From contig JAEEJA010000057.1 in the NCBI GenBank assembly GCA_016281605.1, positions 38,050-102,049 on the forward strand: DNA of 64,000 nt, given 5' to 3'. The notes under the pieces are model-generated. The model did not search any database. It worked only from the letters and a program-made list of their open reading frames with translations, and had not been told where the DNA came from. The stretch's first letter is position 1, and every line of letters starts with the position of its first letter. This document shows, piece by piece, positions 37,892 to 45,822 of the stretch. Position numbers and translations under genes: made by a program. This stretch comes from Lachnospiraceae bacterium (GTDB lineage Bacteria > Bacillota > Clostridia > Lachnospirales > Lachnospiraceae).

Positions 37892-37907
37892 AAGTTTCAA
37901 CTATCAG

Positions 37908-37985
37908 GTTTACGCCGAAGCCGTAAACTTGTAAGGTCCGACACGAGAACCTGAAGTTCTCGTGCGGCATCTCAGCTAAACTTCG
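37908..37985 (+). promoter_or_regulatory. Candidate pseudoknotted leader RNA of cysW (copy B)
   Basis: Hairpin I (GTTTACG/CGTAAAC) has the loop CCGAAGC. Hairpin II is CCGACACGAGAA...TTCTCGTGCGG (37938-37967), 25/30 identical to the ilvN copy. CTTCG (37981-37985) is complementary to the loop of hairpin I and ends two bases before AGGAGG. The spacers match the ilvN copy (9 and 13 nt against 7 and 15). It separates cysT from cysW, which are otherwise usually nearly contiguous. Confidence 0.5.
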
Positions 37986-37998
37986 ATAGGAGGTAATA

Positions 37999-38865
37999 AT
38001 GAACGAAGCACAAAAGGGAGGAAAGGTTACAAAAATAGTGCTGATTACTATCAGTGTTCTGTTTGTATTATTAATGCTGGTTCTTCCACTTATATCAGTG
38101 TTGGCCAATTCCTTAAAAAGCGGCTTATCATTTTATAAAGAAGCTCTTTCCACAGTCTATGTATCATCAGCATTCAAGGTTACTATACTTGCTACGGTAG
38201 TTGCTGTGCTTGTAAATACATTTTTCGGACTTGTGGCATCATGGCTTTTGACAAAATATACATTTAAGGGTAAACAGGTGCTTGCAACCCTTATAGATAT
38301 ACCATTTTCCATCTCTCCGGTTATAGCAGGTCTTGCATTTATCATGACCTTCGGGCGTATGGGATGGGCTGCACCAATAATAGACAGTATCAACGAAGCG
38401 CTCGGAACTGATATAAAGATTGTATTTGCTTTACCGGGTGTGTGTCTTGCAACAATATTCGTAACATTTCCATTTGTTTCCAGAGAGCTTATTCCTGTTC
38501 TTAACGCACAGGGTAAGGATGAAGAGGAAGCTGCAGCACTCATGGGTGCAAAAGGATTTACAATCTTTAAAAAGATTACCTTCCCTCATATAAAGTGGGC
38601 GCTTCTCTACGGAATCATCCTTTGTACAGCCAGAGCTTTAGGTGAATTCGGAGCGGTTAATGCACTTTCAAAGACCAGAGGAGAGACATTTACACTTCCT
38701 TTGGAAATTGATGCGCTTTATCTTGCAGGATCGGCAGACTCGATAACAGCATCATTTGCAGTTTCTTCACTCCTTGTTATCATAGCAATCATAGTGCTTA
38801 TATTCAGAAATATATTTGAGCACGGTTCTAAGGAAAAGGAAGAGCAGCACAAATCGGCACATTAA
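37999..38865 (+). CDS. cysW: Sulfate ABC transporter permease CysW
   Basis: This is the second permease subunit, of 288 residues and about six helices. The EAA loop is EEEAAALMGAKGFTIFKKITFP, quoted here as AALMGAKGFTIFKKITFP, and EFGAVNALSKTRGET corresponds to the conserved CysW C-terminal loop. A hydrophilic tail of about 15 residues is rich in Lys/Glu. The ATG follows AGGAGG at 7 bp. It lies 107 bp after cysT, and that gap is filled by the leader RNA candidate. Confidence 0.94.
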   Translation: MNEAQKGGKVTKIVLITISVLFVLLMLVLPLISVLANSLKSGLSFYKEALSTVYVSSAFKVTILATVVAVLVNTFFGLVASWLLTKYTFKGKQVLATLIDIPFSISPVIAGLAFIMTFGRMGWAAPIIDSINEALGTDIKIVFALPGVCLATIFVTFPFVSRELIPVLNAQGKDEEEAAALMGAKGFTIFKKITFPHIKWALLYGIILCTARALGEFGAVNALSKTRGETFTLPLEIDALYLAGSADSITASFAVSSLLVIIAIIVLIFRNIFEHGSKEKEEQHKSAH

Positions 38866-38899
38866 ACAACAGTAATTGATGTACCTATGGAGGTTAACT

Positions 38900-40009
38900 A
38901 TGTACGTTGAATTAAAAAATATAAATAAAAACTACGGAGATTTTCAAGCATCTAAGGATGTTAATTTCGGCATAGAAAAGGGAAGACTTGTAGCACTCCT
39001 CGGACCATCCGGAAGTGGTAAAACAACCATTTTACGTATGATCGCAGGTTTGGAAAATCCTAATTCGGGAGAGATAATAATCGACGGTAAGGTCGTTAAT
39101 AACATATCTCCAGCCGAGAGAGGTATAGGTTTTGTGTTCCAGAACTATGCACTTTTCAGATATATGACTGTATACCAGAATATAGCTTTTGGCTTAAAGC
39201 TTAAAAAGTGGGACAAGCAAAAGATTAAGGAAAGGGTAAATGAACTGCTCGAACTCACAGGCCTTAAAGGCTTTGAGAAGCGTTATCCAAACCAGCTTTC
39301 AGGTGGACAGCGTCAGAGAGTTGCATTTGCAAGAGCTCTTGCGCCAAACCCAAGCTTACTTCTTCTCGACGAGCCTTTTGCAGCTATCGATGCAAAGGTG
39401 CGCCAGGAATTAAGAACATGGCTTCGTGAAATGATTTACAAAGTAGGCATCACAAGTATTTTCGTAACACATGATCAGGACGAGGCTGTAGAGGTTGCAG
39501 ATCAGATTATCGTTACAAACCAGGGTAGGATAGAGCAGATTGGTTCGCCTTTAGAGATTTACAAGAATCCTGAGACACCTTTCGTATCTGAGTTTATCGG
39601 TCAGTCCACAATCATAACTGATTATCATAAGCTTCGTGGCTTTGATAAGGGTGATTACGAAGGAGCTGTTATCAGACCTGAGTTTGTCGAGGCATTTAAG
39701 ATTGATAACCAGAGATTCAAGAATGTGATTGACTGCTCGGAAGAAGGAGAAGTTATAGATATTCTTTTCCGTGGAAATGCGCTTGAATTAAAGATTAACT
39801 TAAACGGAGTTATACTTACCACCCACCGTTCTTTGGAAAGAAGAAGTATAAAGGTGGGAGAGAAGGTTCGTGTTATCATCTACAGGCTCTATGCATTTGA
39901 TAAAGAGAAGGCTTATCTCTTAGAAAATAAGGAGTTAATTGAAAAGGATATCGATAACAGCCGCCTTGAATCATATCTCTACAGTAAGGATGGATATTTT
40001 GTAGTTTAA
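38900..40009 (+). CDS. cysA: Sulfate ABC transporter ATPase CysA
   Basis: This is the ATP-hydrolysing subunit of 369 residues. It has Walker A GPSGSGKTT (about 35-43), ABC signature LSGGQRQR, Walker B LLLLDEPFAAID and H-loop VTHDQDEA. A C-terminal TOBE-like region (about 240-350) follows. The start at MYVELKN is preceded by TGGAGG; an in-frame ATG eight codons earlier lacks a site. It is the last gene of the operon, ended by a perfect 17-bp terminator. Confidence 0.95.
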   Translation: MYVELKNINKNYGDFQASKDVNFGIEKGRLVALLGPSGSGKTTILRMIAGLENPNSGEIIIDGKVVNNISPAERGIGFVFQNYALFRYMTVYQNIAFGLKLKKWDKQKIKERVNELLELTGLKGFEKRYPNQLSGGQRQRVAFARALAPNPSLLLLDEPFAAIDAKVRQELRTWLREMIYKVGITSIFVTHDQDEAVEVADQIIVTNQGRIEQIGSPLEIYKNPETPFVSEFIGQSTIITDYHKLRGFDKGDYEGAVIRPEFVEAFKIDNQRFKNVIDCSEEGEVIDILFRGNALELKINLNGVILTTHRSLERRSIKVGEKVRVIIYRLYAFDKEKAYLLENKELIEKDIDNSRLESYLYSKDGYFVV

Positions 40010-40051
40010 CATAAGATATGCTAACACCAATCCTCATGATTTGATATATAA

Positions 40052-40096
40052 AACAGCAATAACTTGGGATAACTCCCAAGTTATTGCTGTTTTTTG
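40052..40096. terminator. Bidirectional terminator between cysA and the beta-propeller gene
   Basis: AACAGCAATAACTTGGG and CCCAAGTTATTGCTGTT form a perfect 17-bp stem with a six-base loop, T-rich on one side and A-rich on the other. It serves both convergent genes. Confidence 0.93.
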
Positions 40097-40107
40097 TTTA
40101 AGTATAT

Positions 40108-41925
40108 TTACTTTAATTTTACTCCGAATATGTTATTTCCTCTTGTTCCGAGAACAAGTGTGTCGTTGTAAACCGCAGGAGAAGCTTCTATATTGCCGCT
40201 TCCAAGCTCCAACTCTGAGTCTGTCTCACCGGTAAGTCCATCTACCATAAGAAGCTTTGAATCACTTCTTGCATATAAAACCTCGTCTTTACCGAATGTA
40301 TTATAAACACATACAGGAGATGACCAGGTATAAGGGCCTGCCTGCTCCCACTTAACTCTTCCGGAGCGCTTGCTAATACATGCCAGAACACCGTTATTGG
40401 TTCCGCCCGTTCTACCTACTGTAACATAGATGTAGCGAGCAAGTGATTTGTATCCGATTGCAATAGTGGACTGCACACCACCGGAAGCACCGTCTACTGA
40501 AGAACAGGTGTAGGACCTCTTCCAAACTATAGAGCCATCCGCTGCATCTATCTTCCAGATAGGAATTTCAACCGTGGTAGAACTTCGCCATCCCAGGTGG
40601 AAGGATGTACTTACATATATGTAAAGCTTTCCGCCTTCTACAGAGAGAACCGGAGTAGAGTTTGAATCATCAAGTATATCCTGCACCCAACGTAATCTTA
40701 GTGAATTTAAGTTCAGGCACATGAGATGTCCACCGTTATCTGTTATAAACATATATCCCTTATAGATAGCTGCACTGGATTCCATGCCAAGCCAATATGT
40801 CTGGCTATTGCTTCGCTTACCCTTATATCTCCATTTAACAACCCTGTCCGGATTTATGGACAGCTTTCCTTTTTCTTCATCGTAATTCGTATTAAGCTTT
40901 ATAAGATAAAGGATTCCGTTTTCACCCGGCTGTATCAGGGTATCAGTTTCTGCATCAACCAGTGAAGAAGAATCGAAGAAGCTTAAGTGTCCTCTAAGGG
41001 AAAATGGATCGTCGTTTCCAAACTCATACATAACCTTATTGGTAAGAAGATTTATAATAAATGCTCTGGCTGTTCCGTTGCTTCCGTCATAACCGGCACC
41101 TACATACATGATAGGATAACCTCTTGGATCAAGCGCTCCCGCTCCTTTAAATACAAATCCAAGCTCCATAGGCTTTCTGGTCTGCTTTCCGTTTCTTATA
41201 TCTATGAAGTATATATTACCATCCATACAAGCGTAGATTGCTTCTACCAGGTCATCATCCTGCTTTGCCCAGCGGTACATCCTCATATGCCGCTTGGTTT
41301 TTGCAGGCCACTTTACAAGGAGGGGCTGACCGGTCCAACCACTTCCGCTCCAATAAGCTCCGTTACTGGTCATACTTCCTGTTCCCACGTTCCAAAGCTT
41401 TTCCATACTGTATTCGCTCATAGTTGCTTCACCATAAGCAGGAGAGTTTCTGAAATTGTTACCACGGAAGGTTATAACTCCCTCGACCGAGGTGTAATCC
41501 TTGCCTTGGCCAAATCCTATAGTACCTTCTCGCTTATAGTCGTTAACGTTATCGAGCTGCTCTTCGTTAACGACGATATTGGTATACTCTATCATTTTTG
41601 ATGGGATTGTATCAGAAGTGTATTTGGGTAGAAAATCCTGAACTACATGTCCATCTACAGAAGCACTTTCAGTATCCTCATCACCCGAATCATTTATCTC
41701 ATCAGAGTCTGAAGGTTCAACATTATCCACATCTCCACCTTTTTCTTCATCATCGGTATTGGCAGTGGAAGTACTTCCATTTTTGCTTTTATCAGCGTCT
41801 ACATTTACGATTCCGCCTTCTCTGAGATTATCTCTGCCCTTAACAGAATTCACTATCAGAACACCAACTATTAGCACAACTGCCATAATAAGGGTGGTTC
41901 CGACAATTTTAAGTATCTTCTTCAT
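40108..41925 (-). CDS. Membrane-anchored PQQ-like beta-propeller protein
   Basis: This protein of 605 residues has an uncleaved-looking N-terminal membrane helix (about 5-26), then an acidic low-complexity linker rich in Asp/Glu/Ser (about 35-90). A large beta-propeller (about 140-605) follows, made of PQQ/WD-like blades with recurring Trp-containing strands such as GSIVWKRSYT, GRVKWEQAGP and DRVVKWRYKG. The Asp/Trp metal and cofactor residues of true quinoprotein dehydrogenases are not obvious. It is more likely a binding or assembly protein on the outside of the membrane, distantly like BamB in fold only. GAGGG lies nine bases before the ATG. Confidence 0.7.
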   Translation of the reverse strand: MKKILKIVGTTLIMAVVLIVGVLIVNSVKGRDNLREGGIVNVDADKSKNGSTSTANTDDEEKGGDVDNVEPSDSDEINDSGDEDTESASVDGHVVQDFLPKYTSDTIPSKMIEYTNIVVNEEQLDNVNDYKREGTIGFGQGKDYTSVEGVITFRGNNFRNSPAYGEATMSEYSMEKLWNVGTGSMTSNGAYWSGSGWTGQPLLVKWPAKTKRHMRMYRWAKQDDDLVEAIYACMDGNIYFIDIRNGKQTRKPMELGFVFKGAGALDPRGYPIMYVGAGYDGSNGTARAFIINLLTNKVMYEFGNDDPFSLRGHLSFFDSSSLVDAETDTLIQPGENGILYLIKLNTNYDEEKGKLSINPDRVVKWRYKGKRSNSQTYWLGMESSAAIYKGYMFITDNGGHLMCLNLNSLRLRWVQDILDDSNSTPVLSVEGGKLYIYVSTSFHLGWRSSTTVEIPIWKIDAADGSIVWKRSYTCSSVDGASGGVQSTIAIGYKSLARYIYVTVGRTGGTNNGVLACISKRSGRVKWEQAGPYTWSSPVCVYNTFGKDEVLYARSDSKLLMVDGLTGETDSELELGSGNIEASPAVYNDTLVLGTRGNNIFGVKLK

Positions 41926-42020
41926 GAGAATTCCCTCTTTTTTATAGTATTATCAACATATACCTTAACACAACGAAATATGAAATTCAAGTGTGGGGTG
42001 ATGAAGTGGAAGAATTCGGG

Positions 42021-42130
42021 GGGAGTGGAACCGTCAAAATCGTAGATTTTCTTAAAAGGGAGGGTTCTGTAGGTGTCGCAGGCGGGAGAGGAACCGTCAA
42101 AATTGCAGATTTTCTTAAAAGGGAGGGTCC
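42021..42130 (+). repeat. Two 47-bp direct repeats in the intergenic region
   Basis: Copies at 42021-42067 and 42084-42130 (period 63 bp) share GGAACCGTCAAAAT and AGATTTTCTTAAAAGGGAGG. Each holds a small dyad of the type AAAATC...GATTTT. The period is a multiple of three, so a frame from 41991 to 42224 stays open and would encode a 77-residue peptide with TVKIxDFLKREG twice, but it has only a GTG start without a ribosome site. The remainder of this 428-bp gap holds an inverted repeat and no other gene. Confidence 0.7.
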
Positions 42131-42224
42131 CGAAGCTAAAACTTCCGTCCCACAGCCGGTACTTTTGATGAAAAACGGAAAAAGTACGGTCTCCGTGAGG
42201 GTAAAAACAAATAATTATGGATAA

Positions 42225-42243
42225 TTATCATAAATCATGATAA
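42225..42243 (+). promoter_or_regulatory. Inverted repeat, possible operator upstream of the purine permease
   Basis: TTATCAT and ATGATAA are perfect 7-bp arms separated by AAATC, about 110 bp before the permease start. AT-rich symmetry of this size suits a dimeric repressor. No purine riboswitch core was found in this leader. Confidence 0.4.
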
Positions 42244-42353
42244 AATCAGAAATAAGTGTAACGACAACACCGATGTACAGAAGCATATTAACAATATCAA
42301 CTAACATAACATTTTTTATCTAGAGACAACATATCAATCAGGGGACAGCTTAT

Positions 42354-43763
42354 ATGGAGAGATTAAAGTTTTATTTTAAACTGGACAAGAGAAATACAAC
42401 CTTTAAAACCGAGGTTATAGCTGGGGCTACTTGCTTTATGGCTATGGCTTATATTCTGATGGTTAATGCAGGTATGTTTTCTAAGCTTGACGGAGTGTCC
42501 TTTGATGCAATTTACATTGCGACAGCATGTGCATCCGTTTTCGGAACTATACTTGTGGGTGTGTTTTCAAATCTTCCGGTAGGTATCTCAACCGGTATGG
42601 GATTGAATGCATTTTTTGCATATACTGTTTGCACGGTTACGGGCTTTACATATGCAAATGCATTGGTTCTTACTTTAGGTAACGGCATTATATTTATCAT
42701 CCTTACTCTTACCGGAGTCAGAGAAAAGATGTTTTATGCCATACCAACTTGTGTAAGATGCTCTATACCTGCCGGAATCGGTCTGTTTGTCGCTTTTCTT
42801 GGTTTTAAGAATTCCGGACTTATAGTGCCAAGTGACTCTACCCTGGTAGGGATGACAAGCTTTAATATGTTGGATAAGAATGTCACATGGGCACAGATAA
42901 TGCCTATTTTGGTTACCATTATAACCTTAATGATAATTGCTGCTCTATCTATAAAGAGGGTGAAGGGATCGATATTCTGGGGGTTGATTCTCGGGACTGC
43001 CCTTTACTACATATTCGGACTTACCATAAAGGACTTCTATGATGATTTTTTAAACGGACTATCTTTTAATCCTGGCCATGCTTTCAAAATGTTTTTTAAA
43101 GAAGCATTTGGTAAGGTTTTTTCGGAAGGCTTTGATTTTTCTGTATATCTAAAGACTCATTCAGTTTTAGAACTTAGCATATCATTTACATCGCTTTTGC
43201 TGGCTTTCTGTATGATAGATATGTTTGGCTCCATGAGTACATTTTACAGCATTTGCACAAAGGCTGATATACTTACTAAAGATGGTCGGATACCAAACTT
43301 TAAAGCTACCATGTTTTCTGATTCTGTTTCGATAATATTTGCTTCTATTTTTGGAACCGCAACAGTAACTCCCTTTGTAGAGTCTTCAGCCGGAGTTGCA
43401 GAAGGCGGTAAAACAGGACTTGCAGCCTTAACAACAGGTATACTCTTCTTTATATCAATTTTCTTTTCACCTCTTGCTAAGCTTATCCCAAGTTGTGCTA
43501 TGGCAGCCACACTTATTTACGTCGGTATACTCATGATGGGAAGCATAACCGACATAGATTGGTCCGACATATCCGAAGCTCTTCCTGCATTTATGACCAT
43601 CGTTATGATGCCATTTACAAACAACGTAAGCTATGGCATCGCTTTTGGGTTTTTCAGTTTTGTTCTCACAAGAGCCTTGACAGGTCAATTCCAAAAGGTT
43701 CGTCCTGCTACTTGGATTGTAAGCATACTTTTTGTTGTAATGTTCTTGGTTACCAGCGCGTAA
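42354..43763 (+). CDS. AzgA-type purine permease (NCS2 family)
   Basis: This transporter of 469 residues with about 12-14 hydrophobic segments belongs to the AzgA/PbuG branch of nucleobase-cation symporters, which import adenine, guanine or hypoxanthine. Family features are the opening FKTEVIAGATCFMAMAYIL, GMGLNAFFAYTV, the FVESSAGVAEGGKTGLAAL motif and the C-terminal NNVSYGIAFGFFSF. AGGGG precedes the ATG. It may supply substrate for Hpt. A hairpin terminator follows directly. Confidence 0.93.
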   Translation: MERLKFYFKLDKRNTTFKTEVIAGATCFMAMAYILMVNAGMFSKLDGVSFDAIYIATACASVFGTILVGVFSNLPVGISTGMGLNAFFAYTVCTVTGFTYANALVLTLGNGIIFIILTLTGVREKMFYAIPTCVRCSIPAGIGLFVAFLGFKNSGLIVPSDSTLVGMTSFNMLDKNVTWAQIMPILVTIITLMIIAALSIKRVKGSIFWGLILGTALYYIFGLTIKDFYDDFLNGLSFNPGHAFKMFFKEAFGKVFSEGFDFSVYLKTHSVLELSISFTSLLLAFCMIDMFGSMSTFYSICTKADILTKDGRIPNFKATMFSDSVSIIFASIFGTATVTPFVESSAGVAEGGKTGLAALTTGILFFISIFFSPLAKLIPSCAMAATLIYVGILMMGSITDIDWSDISEALPAFMTIVMMPFTNNVSYGIAFGFFSFVLTRALTGQFQKVRPATWIVSILFVVMFLVTSA

Positions 43764-43773
43764 ATATACTGTT

Positions 43774-43797
43774 GGAGGGCGGAGCCCTCCTTTTTTT
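43774..43797 (+). terminator. Terminator after the purine permease
   Basis: GGAGGGC and GCCCTCC form a 7-bp perfect GC-rich stem with a GGA loop, followed by seven T. Confidence 0.92.
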
Positions 43798-43909
43798 GTT
43801 TTCTGCGATTTAGGTGGTCCCACACCCGCCCACGGTACATTAATACTTAACATAAGAAAACCAACCGATATTATAGCCACCTATAAAATTCGAATATTTA
43901 CTCATTTTG

Positions 43910-43938
43910 TTGAATTTTTATAATTTTTATGGTATACT
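43910..43938 (+). promoter_or_regulatory. Promoter of the type IV pilus assembly operon
   Basis: TTGAAT, 17 bp and TATACT precede a leader of about 110 nt. The leader contains an AGGGAA/TTCCCT stem with a 22-base loop and TTTTT, which could attenuate transcription weakly. Confidence 0.7.
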
Positions 43939-44053
43939 TTTAACAAGTGTTTTTATGGAAGTATGGTTTTAAGGGGATAATCGCAGGGAAGAGGTGTCAT
44001 TTTGCTTGATTTTTCCCTTTTTATGGGGCAAGGTGCAAAGAGGGTGATGATTA

Positions 44054-44494
44054 TTGGTGAAGGATAGATTTAGAAGAAAATTAGAACACAGGGATATTGT
44101 CCTGATAATAAGCATAGTTCTGTGGGTGGTTCTTATCGGTGTCGGCGCAGGTATGTTTTTCAAGGTAAATACGGATGCAAGAAGGACACTTCGTGAAGGT
44201 AAGGACGTACTTACCGCTATGAAGATGCTTGCTATAGAAAAGTATAGAAACGGAACTGTTTATGATTTTGATTCCAACAGTGGTATTTCAAAGTCAGTTG
44301 AGAATCAGATACGAAAGCTCAGTGATACAAAGGGGTACGTAACCATTATTTCCTGGGACAACATAAACAATGAACCCATTTCATTTACATACAGAAACGG
44401 AAATTACATCGCCTATTACGTCAGAGGGAAAAAGGGTTACGCTGAGTGGACAGTTAGATTAAGTTTGAAGGTTATGAATTATTCGACTGAATAA
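44054..44494 (+). CDS. Small membrane-anchored protein of the pilus operon
   Basis: This protein of 146 residues has one N-terminal membrane helix (about 15-37) after a basic segment, and an extracytoplasmic domain of about 105 residues containing a helix (ARRTLREGKDVLTAMKMLAI) and beta strands. The layout resembles a pilin, but there is no prepilin peptidase motif, so it is probably an uncleaved pilus-assembly accessory protein. I do not recognise the family. The start is TTG with AGAGGGTG eight bases upstream; GTG one codon later is also possible. It is the first gene of the operon, 28 bp before pilC. Confidence 0.6.
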   Translation: MVKDRFRRKLEHRDIVLIISIVLWVVLIGVGAGMFFKVNTDARRTLREGKDVLTAMKMLAIEKYRNGTVYDFDSNSGISKSVENQIRKLSDTKGYVTIISWDNINNEPISFTYRNGNYIAYYVRGKKGYAEWTVRLSLKVMNYSTE

Positions 44495-44522
44495 ATACGT
44501 GTTTTTGCATGGAGGAAAATAA

Positions 44523-45719
44523 ATGGCCTTATATAAGTATAAAGCACAGGATGCTGGTGGAAAAGTAAAAAGTGGTAAGTTAAATGCATCGAGCGAACAG
44601 GATTTGCATGAAAAGCTACGTGCAGAAGGCCTTATGCTTCTGGATTTTAAGGATGCCGCAAAATTAAAAAAGTATAAACCTCTTAAAACAAAGGCTTTGG
44701 CAGAGTACTCCAGACAGATCGGAACTCTTTTAAATGCCGGCGTTTCACTTGTTAAGGCACTACAGATTATGTCTGAGGATGAATCTATAACACCTTACGA
44801 AAGAGTGATTTATAAAGAGATAACAAGCTATGTTGTACAGGGTGTTCCTCTTTCGGAAGCCATGAAGAATCTTCCGGGTGTGTTCCCCCCTCTTATTACC
44901 AATATGTACAAGGCAGCTGAAGCCAGTGGTAAGCTCGACACCACAGCTCTTAGAATGGCTGATCAGTATACAAGAGAAGACAGAATGAATGCAAAGATAA
45001 AAAGTGCCATGACTTACCCTAAGATATTATCATTTCTTATTGTGGTCGTAGTTGCAGTAATTTTCGGATTTGTTCTTCCACAGTTTAAGTCTATGTTTGA
45101 TAAGATGGACTCACTTCCCTTTACAACCGAAATTATGATGGCAATCAGTTCATTTGTAGGAAAATACTGGTATACACTTATTATAGCTGCCGCTGTTATA
45201 TGGCTTATACTTTATTTCTTAAAGAAGATTCCGGCAGTTGTTTATCAGTTCGACAAGTTTAAGATAAAAGCACCAAAGATTGGAAAACTTTTAAAAATCA
45301 TATATACAGCAAGATTTGCGAGAACTCTTTGCTCGCTGTACTCATCGGGTATTCCGATTGTAACATGTCTTTCCATAGCAAAAACCACTATTGGAAACAG
45401 TTACATAGAAGAGCAGTTTGATGAGGTAATAAAGAGTGTTCAGGCCGGTAATACACTTACATCTTCTTTAGAGGGTGTAGACGGCTTTATCAATAAACTT
45501 ACTTCCTCCATAAATGTAGGTGAGGAAGCGGGTTCTCTCGACACCATGCTTGTTTCCATAGCTGAAGACCTGGAATTTGAATCCGACAAGGCTATTACAC
45601 AGATGGTTTCATATATTGAACCTGTTATGATTGTAGTACTTGCAGCTGTAGTTGGTTTCATTATATTATCCGTTATAACACCAATTTACGGATCATATAA
45701 GAGTATTGGAGCAAGTTAA
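44523..45719 (+). CDS. pilC: Type IV pilus inner-membrane platform protein PilC
   Basis: This is the GspF/PilC-family platform protein of 398 residues on which pilins assemble. Two repeated GspF domains (about 60-185 and 265-390) have the family motifs FSRQIGTLLNAG-like YSRQIGTLLNAG and ARFARTLCSLYSSGIPI. Three membrane segments lie near 160-185, 215-232 and 360-385. GGAGG precedes the ATG. A gap of 103 bp with hairpins separates it from the next gene. Confidence 0.94.
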   Translation: MALYKYKAQDAGGKVKSGKLNASSEQDLHEKLRAEGLMLLDFKDAAKLKKYKPLKTKALAEYSRQIGTLLNAGVSLVKALQIMSEDESITPYERVIYKEITSYVVQGVPLSEAMKNLPGVFPPLITNMYKAAEASGKLDTTALRMADQYTREDRMNAKIKSAMTYPKILSFLIVVVVAVIFGFVLPQFKSMFDKMDSLPFTTEIMMAISSFVGKYWYTLIIAAAVIWLILYFLKKIPAVVYQFDKFKIKAPKIGKLLKIIYTARFARTLCSLYSSGIPIVTCLSIAKTTIGNSYIEEQFDEVIKSVQAGNTLTSSLEGVDGFINKLTSSINVGEEAGSLDTMLVSIAEDLEFESDKAITQMVSYIEPVMIVVLAAVVGFIILSVITPIYGSYKSIGAS

Positions 45720-45822
45720 TTTTATAAAAGGTTATTACACCTGCTTAGTTGCTTATACCTAAGTCGAAGTTAAAGCTTCGCATGGGCAAAATATTCGAGA
45801 CTTGAATTGGAGGATAGGAAAT

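Noticed and set aside
42244..42353. Purine riboswitch before the AzgA permease
   Set aside because: The conserved core loops and P1-P3 arrangement of the purine aptamer are not present in the leader.
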